From contig CAISOG010000127.1 of the NCBI GenBank assembly GCA_903887035.1, positions 1 through 10,524 on the forward strand: a DNA stretch of 10,524 nt. Direction: 5' to 3'. Below are positions 1-4,977 of this stretch, in pieces. Each line of letters starts with the position of its first letter. Position 1 is the stretch's first letter. This DNA comes from an uncultured Holosporaceae bacterium (GTDB lineage Bacteria; Pseudomonadota; Alphaproteobacteria; CAISOG01). Both the position numbers and the translations under genes were made by a program. The notes beneath the pieces are model-generated. The model worked only from the letters and a program-made list of their open reading frames with translations. It was not told the DNA's origin and searched no databases.

Positions 1-274
1 CGCGGCGGGCGGGATCGACAACCTGCCCACCCTACAAATCCAACCTCAGGACTTGGCCACGGGTGTGTCGATTATCGATCTGATTATGCAAACCGGCACG
101 GCCAGCACCCGATCCGATGCCCGCCGCCTGATGGAACAGGGGGGGGTACGGCTGGGCGATGCGGTGATTAAGGATGTTAACGCCACCCTGCCCGCCAATC
201 TGTTCGCCGCCCAATCGGTTGAGGCGGTGTTAAGCCTTGGCAAAAAACGCCGCTTTCGCCTGGTGGCGGGATAG
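1..274 (+). CDS. tyrS: Tyrosyl-tRNA synthetase, C-terminal S4 domain (partial, 5' end outside window)
   Basis: The reading frame is open from base 2 with no start needed inside the window, so this is the 3' end of a longer gene. TyrRS is the cytoplasmic enzyme that charges tRNA-Tyr. The visible part is its C-terminal RNA-binding S4-like domain, which grips the tRNA. The diagnostic pattern is the S4 helix-turn segment ASTRSDARRLMEQGGVRLG, followed by a basic end KKRRFRL. The catalytic Rossmann fold with HIGH and KMSKS motifs would lie upstream and is not seen. Internal TTG codons near base 53 are not credible starts because the family similarity continues upstream of them. The gene is on the + strand, opposite to the phage genes, and reads as host housekeeping sequence. 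An isolated S4-domain protein is the only real alternative, and the sequence fits TyrRS better. Confidence 0.85.
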   Translation, partial: AAGGIDNLPTLQIQPQDLATGVSIIDLIMQTGTASTRSDARRLMEQGGVRLGDAVIKDVNATLPANLFAAQSVEAVLSLGKKRRFRLVAG

Positions 275-313
275 ATTAGGTTTTGGTTGGACGCAGCTTA
301 AGGAAATCACACC

Positions 314-742
314 ATGTATCGAATGTTTATTGTGGCCTGCCTGGCTATTGTTGCAGGGCTTTTTCTAACCCCGCACCATCCCGCCCTGGCGCAATCATCA
401 GCCACAAAACCAGAGGTCTTCTTCCTCTCCCCACAGGATGGCGCCACCGTCAGCAACCCTGTGCTGGTGCGCTTTGGCCTCAAAAATATGACAGTTGCCC
501 CCGCGGGTGTGGAAAAACCAGGGACAGGACATCACCATCTGTTGGTCGATGCCCCCCTGCCACCACTGGATGAACCAATCCCCAATGATGATAACCATCT
601 GCATTTCGGTAAGGGGCAAACCGAAACCGAACTGCGCCTGGCGCCGGGCAAACACACCCTGCAGCTGTTAATGGGCGATTGGACACATATCCCCCACAAC
701 CCCCCTGTTTACAGCCAACCTATTACCATCTTTGTAAAATAA
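314..742 (+). CDS. Secreted DUF4399 family protein
   Basis: A 142-residue protein of the DUF4399 family, whose function is not established. Residues 1-26 form a signal peptide: a hydrophobic core VACLAIVAGLFL and an ALA/Q cleavage site, so the mature protein should be periplasmic. The single domain spans about residues 34-142 and carries the family hallmarks GATVSNPV, a histidine-rich GTGHHHLLVD segment (residues 71-80), NHLHFGKGQTET, LAPGKHTLQL and HIPHNPP. The many conserved histidines might bind metal, which is an inference. The start is supported by an AAGGA ribosome binding site 9 bases upstream. The gene lies 39 bases after tyrS in the same direction, with no obvious promoter or terminator between. 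Its TAA stop is immediately followed by the stop codon of the convergent holin gene. It reads as a host gene, although a lysogeny-conversion gene cannot be excluded. Confidence 0.85.
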   Translation: MYRMFIVACLAIVAGLFLTPHHPALAQSSATKPEVFFLSPQDGATVSNPVLVRFGLKNMTVAPAGVEKPGTGHHHLLVDAPLPPLDEPIPNDDNHLHFGKGQTETELRLAPGKHTLQLLMGDWTHIPHNPPVYSQPITIFVK

Positions 743-1159
743 TTAGCTGGACGCGCCCTTAATTTTCTCAAAAGTCCTAAGGCCGCTCATTCCCAACATC
801 GCCAAAACCAATTCCATCAGGTGATCAGCATTGATGGCGGGCGGCTGCACCCCTGGCCAAAAAAGCGCCGCCGCCCAGCTGAAAATTGGATGACCCAGAT
901 AGGTCCAGCATATGCCAAAACCACAGCACCAACCAATAAACGGCCGCCATCCCGCCACAAAAACGCTGCGATGTTGCGCTTCGGTCATGGTCAACATTAC
1001 CTGCAACTGATCAGGCATTTGGGCAATGCGCGCCAAAACCGCCTGTTTATCCAAGCGTTCGTCATCCGAGGTAAACAGTTTGTCCAACAAGTCGCCAAAG
1101 GCACTGATGGGGCTTACAAGCGCTTGCCCCATCGCAAGATCATTAACACTATTAGGCAT
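743..1159 (-). CDS. Phage/GTA holin, three-transmembrane family
   Basis: About 138 residues, resembling the three-transmembrane holins used for gene-transfer-agent release (Pfam GTA_holin_3TM). Holins form inner-membrane lesions that let the endolysin reach peptidoglycan. The N-terminal 60 residues are soluble and helical. They are followed by the family signature VAGWRPFIGW (about residues 68-77) and three hydrophobic stretches: about 74-90 (Cys- and Gly-rich), 91-103 (Trp-rich) and 114-128. The C-terminus is basic (EKIKG). The ATG at 1159 is chosen, giving an 8-base overlap with the upstream endolysin. A GTG at 1165 would add two residues and make the overlap 14 bases. No strong Shine-Dalgarno is seen, so translational coupling to the endolysin is likely. 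It is the last gene of the phage operon and ends flush against the DUF4399 gene on the other strand. Confidence 0.85.
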   Translation of the reverse strand: MPNSVNDLAMGQALVSPISAFGDLLDKLFTSDDERLDKQAVLARIAQMPDQLQVMLTMTEAQHRSVFVAGWRPFIGWCCGFGICWTYLGHPIFSWAAALFWPGVQPPAINADHLMELVLAMLGMSGLRTFEKIKGASS

Positions 1160-1640
1160 AGGCACGTTTCAACCATCCTTCCAAATTTTGTTCCAATTCC
1201 GGGCGCCGCTGTGCCAGCCATCGACAATAGCCAGCCGCCTCAGCCCGCAGCGCGGCCAACAGCGAGGATGGCATGGTTTGGTTGACAGCCTTCAAAGTTT
1301 TGGCGCCCAACACCCCATCCTCAACGACACCAAAACCCGATGCCCTTAAGGCGCGCTGAATAATCCGATGCGCCGTGCCCGCCCCCAGCTGTACCGACAA
1401 ATCCAACAATTTGGTGGCCAACATGATGTCTTTGATCTGGCTGTAACCATAGGCATGCCACCAATCACGGCGATAAATTTCGACGGCCTGTTCACGGCTT
1501 AACTGATGAATATCCAAAGTGGGATATAGACGTTTGGAAAGACCAAAATGGCTCTCGTCTTCGGGATTATGCTGACTTTGGCGATAGCCCCCTTCATGTC
1601 GCAAAACCACCTCAATTGCCCAATCAAACACATCATTCAT
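1152..1640 (-). CDS. Endolysin, GH108 N-acetylmuramidase with C-terminal peptidoglycan-binding region
   Basis: A 162-residue lysozyme-like protein of glycoside hydrolase family 108, the family of the RcGTA endolysin. It cleaves the glycan strands of peptidoglycan at the end of the lytic cycle. The catalytic glutamate is expected at E16 in LRHEGGY. Further family marks are FGLSKRLYP (residues 32-40), the helix AVEIYRRDWW (52-61), and a PG_binding_3-type C-terminal half (about 85-157) containing VEDGVLGAKTLKAVN. There is no signal peptide, so export should depend on the holin. The usual GGxT motif just before the FGIS segment reads EDES here, a departure that could affect activity. The ATG lies a few bases after a weak GGAAC ribosome binding site. 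The gene sits 23 bases downstream of the small membrane protein and overlaps the holin. Confidence 0.88.
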   Translation of the reverse strand: MNDVFDWAIEVVLRHEGGYRQSQHNPEDESHFGLSKRLYPTLDIHQLSREQAVEIYRRDWWHAYGYSQIKDIMLATKLLDLSVQLGAGTAHRIIQRALRASGFGVVEDGVLGAKTLKAVNQTMPSSLLAALRAEAAGYCRWLAQRRPELEQNLEGWLKRAYA

Positions 1641-1663
1641 TCTGTTGTTCCAATAGATTTAGT

Positions 1664-1921
1664 CTAATTTGACACCAATTTTAATTTCACCAACACGCCC
1701 GTCAGCATTCCTGCCAACAGGGCAACGGTTAAGGTGCGCAACAGTGTCTGCCCAATCGTACGCTTAGCCAGGCGCCAACCATCCAACAGGCTACGCAAAT
1801 CCCGCAAATCCTTATCCAACTCTTCCCCGTGCAGCCCCAATTCAAACAACGCCTGTTTGGCACCACGGCTAGCCGCCTGCTCCAACAACCGTTCCAACGT
1901 ATTGATTGTGTTTTTATCCAT
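1664..1921 (-). CDS. Small one-helix membrane protein, DUF6127-like, lysis-module neighbour
   Basis: An 85-residue protein with a charged helical N-terminal part (about residues 1-55, pattern EQAASRGAKQALFELGL then DLRDLRSLLDGWRLAKRT). One transmembrane helix follows at about residues 60-82 (TLLRTLTVALLAGMLTGVLV). It resembles the DUF6127 proteins I recall from alphaproteobacterial prophages, whose function is unknown. Its place between the tail fibre and the endolysin suggests a lysis accessory such as an antiholin or a second holin, but this is inference from position. It lacks the lipoprotein or outer-membrane features of a spanin. The ATG at 1921 has no convincing Shine-Dalgarno. The leader on the coding strand is almost pure A/T, which is unusual for this operon. 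A start two frames away (about 1926) gives an unrelated reading and was rejected. Confidence 0.7.
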   Translation of the reverse strand: MDKNTINTLERLLEQAASRGAKQALFELGLHGEELDKDLRDLRSLLDGWRLAKRTIGQTLLRTLTVALLAGMLTGVLVKLKLVSN

Positions 1922-1990
1922 GACATTAGTTAAATAAAAGTAAAGTTTTAAATATTTTACAATATGATTTGCAGTGTTTATCTATAATTT
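1922..1990. promoter_or_regulatory. AT-rich spacer before the lysis genes (possible lysis promoter region)
   Basis: These 69 bases are about 80% A+T inside a region of well above 50% G+C. They separate the tail fibre stop codon from the lysis genes. On the coding (-) strand the spacer holds A/T-rich hexamers of -10 type (such as TAAAAT), but I see no well-spaced -35 partner. On the + strand there is an exact TATAAT at 1983-1988, pointing into the antisense of the fibre gene and also lacking a -35 box at the usual distance. A promoter serving the lysis genes is plausible from composition and position only. Confidence 0.35.
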
Positions 1991-3598
1991 TTAAGTCAAA
2001 CCCATTACGTACACTCTTTTAAACTGCACATTTCTTATGGTGGTGGTCAGGGTGCGCAGGCCACCCATGACAAATAAAGCCGCAGTTGTTGGTGGCAACG
2101 TCAATGTTACGCTTCCACTTTGCACGGTGCCGTCGGTTAGATTTTTAATGCGCCAAAAAACCGTGCTACCGGCTGGGGCACAAAACATCTCGAACAAAAA
2201 CAGCTTGGCAACCGCAAAAGCCATGTTGGTATCAACCCTGGTTTGAGCGGTGCCATCATGGGTCAGAAATTGCCAATTGGTATCGCCGCGGCTGGTGGAG
2301 TATTGAAAACCGCATCCCGCCGCGCCCATGCTATCGCCGCTTACCAGGTTGCTCAGGTTGCCCCCTACCACGCCCGCCGCCAGCCTGGCACCTGTTGCCC
2401 CACTGCCATAGGTTGCATCGGGGAACCGCATGGTGGCGGCATAATAAAACCCCAGGTTGCGACACAGCGACGCCATCAGCCCCCCCGTTAACGCCTCCGT
2501 ATTGGCGGTAGCCGCGCTGGCATGTTGCCAGTAATGGCCGATGGTGGCATCAAATGCACCTGTTACCGTCCCTCGGTCATCGGTTTGCATCCCGATGGTG
2601 GCATGGGCGCTGGCGCCAAAGGGCAACCATTGCGCCACCGATCGATGCGCCAAGCTTTCCTGCAAAAACGCTTCGGATGATCCATCATCACGGATAGCAA
2701 GGAATGCCCTGCCCAATTCGTTGCTGGCAAACAGATTGATGGTTGATGCGACCGCAGCTGCTGGCATCGCCACCCCCGTAAAATTTATCCCACTTCCCGC
2801 ACCAATGACCCTTACACTGCTGGCGCCACCAAAGCTGCCGCTGTTGTTGTATTGTATCTGCCCCGCGCTGCCGCCTACCGCGCCGCCGCCGCCTGATGCA
2901 GGAACTGCCCAGCTGCCATCCGCCTTAAGAAATCTGCCCGCAGCTGCATCCCCTGTGGCGGGGGCGGGCACCAAACCCTTGGCGCCGCCGCTGCCAGCAT
3001 CGCCAACAACCGTATTCAGCATGGCGGTAATCTGAGCCGCCGTCAGATCCGTTGGGGCGGCACTAACCCCCGTGTTATTACCTTTTAAGGTGTTGCCAGG
3101 CATGTTGGCCATGGTGCCGGCTGGCCCCTGTGGCCCCGTAGCCCCTGTTGCGCCCGTAGCGCCTGTCGCCCCAGTTGCGCCAGTTGCCCCAGTTGCCCCT
3201 GCAGGTCCCTGCGGGCCAGCCGCACCAGCATTAACCAGCTTGGCCCAGAGATTAACGGCCAAATCAGTAGCAAAACTCGTGCTCGTATGGGGCGCCAAAC
3301 AGACATAACCATGGCCATCGGGCGCATTAACGGTGTGCAGCTTGGCATAAGCGGTGGCGGTCGCCCAAACCCCGCGTGCAACCAATTGCGCGACAGGCAG
3401 GGTAAAGGTGCCCAAATTGGCACCACGATTCCCCATGATGGTCAGTTGATCACCGCTAACGGTTATCGTACCGATGCTTTCCGCCAAGGGGGGATTCAGT
3501 TCCAGGCTTTGCAGCCTTGCATCCAGCTGGCTAAAATTGCCATCCAGTTCGGTAATGGTCAGCGCCGATCCCTTAGTATTTCTCAGCACAATCGTCAT
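1991..3598 (-). CDS. Phage tail fibre with collagen-like repeat
   Basis: About 535 residues, a receptor-binding fibre at the tip of the tail. Domains in order: N-terminal attachment segment RNTKGSALTITELDGNFSQLD (about 6-26); a carbohydrate-binding-like module at about 78-121 with W, YVCLAPHTS and NLW; a collagen-like Gly-X-Y run at 128-161 (GPQGPA, seven GAT triplets, GPQGPA); then fibre-shaft motifs widespread in phage fibres, GNTLKGNNTG, AAPTDLTAAQITAML, GRFLKADGSWAVP and GQIQYNNSGSFGG. A beta-rich C-terminal head of about 270 residues follows. The start at 3598 (second of two adjacent ATGs) leaves 6 bases after a GGAG ribosome binding site. The first ATG (3601) and an in-frame TTG (3610) are less well placed. 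The C-terminal head is the part expected to fix host range. No fibre chaperone gene follows. Confidence 0.88.
   Translation of the reverse strand: MTIVLRNTKGSALTITELDGNFSQLDARLQSLELNPPLAESIGTITVSGDQLTIMGNRGANLGTFTLPVAQLVARGVWATATAYAKLHTVNAPDGHGYVCLAPHTSTSFATDLAVNLWAKLVNAGAAGPQGPAGATGATGATGATGATGATGATGPQGPAGTMANMPGNTLKGNNTGVSAAPTDLTAAQITAMLNTVVGDAGSGGAKGLVPAPATGDAAAGRFLKADGSWAVPASGGGGAVGGSAGQIQYNNSGSFGGASSVRVIGAGSGINFTGVAMPAAAVASTINLFASNELGRAFLAIRDDGSSEAFLQESLAHRSVAQWLPFGASAHATIGMQTDDRGTVTGAFDATIGHYWQHASAATANTEALTGGLMASLCRNLGFYYAATMRFPDATYGSGATGARLAAGVVGGNLSNLVSGDSMGAAGCGFQYSTSRGDTNWQFLTHDGTAQTRVDTNMAFAVAKLFLFEMFCAPAGSTVFWRIKNLTDGTVQSGSVTLTLPPTTAALFVMGGLRTLTTTIRNVQFKRVYVMGLT
3119..3217 (-). 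repeat. 9-base tandem repeat coding for collagen-like Gly-X-Y triplets
   Basis: Eleven consecutive 9-base units encode GPQ-GPA, seven GAT triplets, then GPQ-GPA. On the + strand the seven GAT units (3137-3199) read cgtagcccc, tgttgcgcc, cgtagcgcc, tgtcgcccc, agttgcgcc, agttgcccc, agttgcccc. The last two are identical and the third from last differs by one base, while the others differ at synonymous positions. This points to recent duplication at one end of an older array. Collagen-like trimer stalks of this type are common in phage fibres. Confidence 0.9.
3236..3367 (-). other. Carbohydrate-binding-like module inside the tail fibre
   Basis: Fibre residues about 78-121 carry WATATAY, V, GYVCLAPHTSTSF, D and NLWAKL, in the same order and spacing as the module in the 639-residue protein. 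It sits just before the collagen-like stalk. It may help bind surface glycans or join fibre subunits. The assignment is by eye, with the CBM5/12-like label tentative. Confidence 0.5.
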
Positions 3599-3657
3599 CA
3601 TCCACTCCAATAAGTTAGGTTATTTGTTCAACAGTCATTACCAATTGCATCGGCCAC

Positions 3658-3679
3658 GCGCCGGGCTTGCAACCCGCGC
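3658..3679 (-). other. Short GC-rich hairpin between the 390-residue gene and the fibre gene
   Basis: In the roughly 100-base gap between the stop at 3706 and the fibre start, GCGC plus GGG pairs with CCC plus GCGC around a 7-base loop, with one bulged C. No T tract follows on either strand, so it is not called as an intrinsic terminator. It could be an mRNA-end or processing structure, or chance in GC-rich sequence. No gene is seen in this gap. Confidence 0.3.
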
Positions 3680-3705
3680 CCTTACTTTTCAGGCCACAGG
3701 CAATG

Positions 3706-4878
3706 TTAGGGCACGGGCACAAAAGTCACATCAATAAGGCTGGCATCGCCGCCGGGGTGACTCCAATCCACCGATTTGTATTGACTTAGGATTGGTTGCC
3801 CCTGGCCATTGGTACCCACGCGCAGCTGCACCGTTGCCATCCCCTGGCTCAGCGCGCTGGCCAGGCTGATAATCTGTTCAGGCGCGCTGTAATCCGTGGG
3901 GCTAAGATGGCTGCCAATGGCCAAAACCTCCTCATATTTCAACAAATCGCTGGGGGCACCGATGCGGGTGCGGAACCCACCCAATCCCCAGGATGGGGCG
4001 CTGACCTGAAACATCATGCTGTTCCACTCATAATCCCCGCTGCCCCCATCACTCCATGCCAATGCACTGATACGAAAGCATTTCTGGCGAATCTTATCGG
4101 CGGTTAAACCGACCAGATAGTCCCCGCCATAGGCGCGATAGAATTGGCGGTTGACAATGTTGGTGGGCATCACCGACGTCAACACCTCGCTGCCACTGTT
4201 TAATCTTATCGCTTGCCAACTGCTGGGCGCCCCACTGTAGGTGCTATCCAAGGGCGACACCAATTTGGCGGCGGGCGAGCTGGCAAAAGCCGTATCATTT
4301 TGCGCCGCATAGTAATTTAGCCCGCTGTTAAAGCTGTAATACAGGCTAAGGGTGGTTAAACTGCCGCTGGCCTGCACCGCAAAGGGCTTTTGATAAATCA
4401 GATTGCCACCACCCAATTGCAGGGGGTAACCATTAATCACCGTTCCTGATCCGCTGAACAGCTGGCTACCGCCCGGGGCTTTCCAGCCAAAAACATTGTT
4501 GTAGACCAGCTTTAACGCGCTGATGGTACGCAACCGTTCCTGCGCGTAAAAGGCCTCGTCATTGACCATGCCAGAGCCACCAAAGCGGCCAGTGTTTTGA
4601 TACAGATTAATCGCGGGCGGATTGCTGGGCGCACCAATGGCCAGCAGTTGAGCCTGAGCACTGTTGGTTGCTGCCACCAGCACGGGAACCAGGCTTGCCC
4701 GCAACCGCAATTCAGCGGGCAGGTTGGCCGCCGCATAGGGATCAATGATGGTCACCGCATCACTGCCCTGTTCAGCCGCCAAATCCAACCAAGCTCGATC
4801 GGGATTCTCCCCACGGGTTGCCGCCTCTTGATAGCCAGCCACCGTTTGGGTGATCAATGTCGGATGAACCGTCGCCAT
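3706..4878 (-). CDS. Unrecognised phage structural protein (tail/adsorption region)
   Basis: A 390-residue protein I cannot assign. The N-terminal 80 residues look helical and Ala-rich, including ENPDRAWLDLAAEQGSDAVTI and PAELRLRASLVPVLVAATNSAQ. The rest is Gly-, Ser-, Thr- and Tyr-rich and probably beta-structured, with runs such as LSLYYSFNSGLNYYAAQND (about 177-195) and RAYGGDYLVGLT (about 248-259). There is one cysteine (C267), no signal peptide and no membrane segment. This composition fits an extracellular virion protein such as a tail spike, a fibre adaptor or a baseplate-periphery protein. The start at 4878 has a GGAAG-type ribosome binding site in the preceding bases. It lies between the hub-like protein (separated by a terminator-like hairpin) and the fibre, which supports a distal-tail role. 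No catalytic motif was recognised. Confidence 0.75.
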   Translation of the reverse strand: MATVHPTLITQTVAGYQEAATRGENPDRAWLDLAAEQGSDAVTIIDPYAAANLPAELRLRASLVPVLVAATNSAQAQLLAIGAPSNPPAINLYQNTGRFGGSGMVNDEAFYAQERLRTISALKLVYNNVFGWKAPGGSQLFSGSGTVINGYPLQLGGGNLIYQKPFAVQASGSLTTLSLYYSFNSGLNYYAAQNDTAFASSPAAKLVSPLDSTYSGAPSSWQAIRLNSGSEVLTSVMPTNIVNRQFYRAYGGDYLVGLTADKIRQKCFRISALAWSDGGSGDYEWNSMMFQVSAPSWGLGGFRTRIGAPSDLLKYEEVLAIGSHLSPTDYSAPEQIISLASALSQGMATVQLRVGTNGQGQPILSQYKSVDWSHPGGDASLIDVTFVPVP

Positions 4879-4901
4879 TACTTCCGTTCCTCATGTCAAA
4901 G

Positions 4902-4939
4902 AAAAAGGGCACTTCCGCCGCAGCCGAAACGCCCCTTTT
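4902..4939 (-). terminator. Rho-independent terminator-like hairpin in the late operon
   Basis: On the coding strand AAAAGGGGC pairs with GCCCTTTTT (nine pairs, one G-U). The stem extends inward by about five more pairs (GTTTC with GGAAGT), leaving a small loop. A T-rich run TTTTTCTTTG follows on the - strand. It lies between the 639-residue gene (stop at 4978) and the 390-residue gene (start at 4878). On the + strand the following T run is only four bases and then interrupted, so the - direction is favoured. It would reduce expression of the distal tail genes unless antitermination operates. Confidence 0.65.
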
Positions 4940-4977
4940 GTGAAAACTTGCCGCCCACACCTCCCGATGACAGACAC

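Noticed and set aside
284..762. Short similarity flanking the DUF4399 gene (TGGACGC followed by CTTAA near 288 and near 748) as possible attachment repeats
   Set aside because: Only about 12 matching bases with a length difference, and the right copy lies in the coding end of the holin; this is within chance expectation and no integrase is visible.
1983..1988. Exact TATAAT on the + strand as a promoter
   Set aside because: No -35 element at suitable distance, and it would drive only antisense RNA into the fibre gene; expected by chance in such an AT-rich stretch.
2541..3035. 164-codon open frame on the + strand
   Set aside because: It lies entirely antisense to the fibre gene; the Pro/Ala/Leu-rich reading is a shadow of its Gly/Ala-rich codons.
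3119..3217. Tandem repeats read as a CRISPR-like or regulatory array
   Set aside because: The period is 9 bases in frame with Gly-X-Y coding inside the fibre gene, so it is a protein repeat.
4772..4960. 62-codon - strand frame across the gap before the 390-residue gene
   Set aside because: It would start inside the region 5' of the terminator-like hairpin and run out of frame into the real gene; no ribosome binding site.
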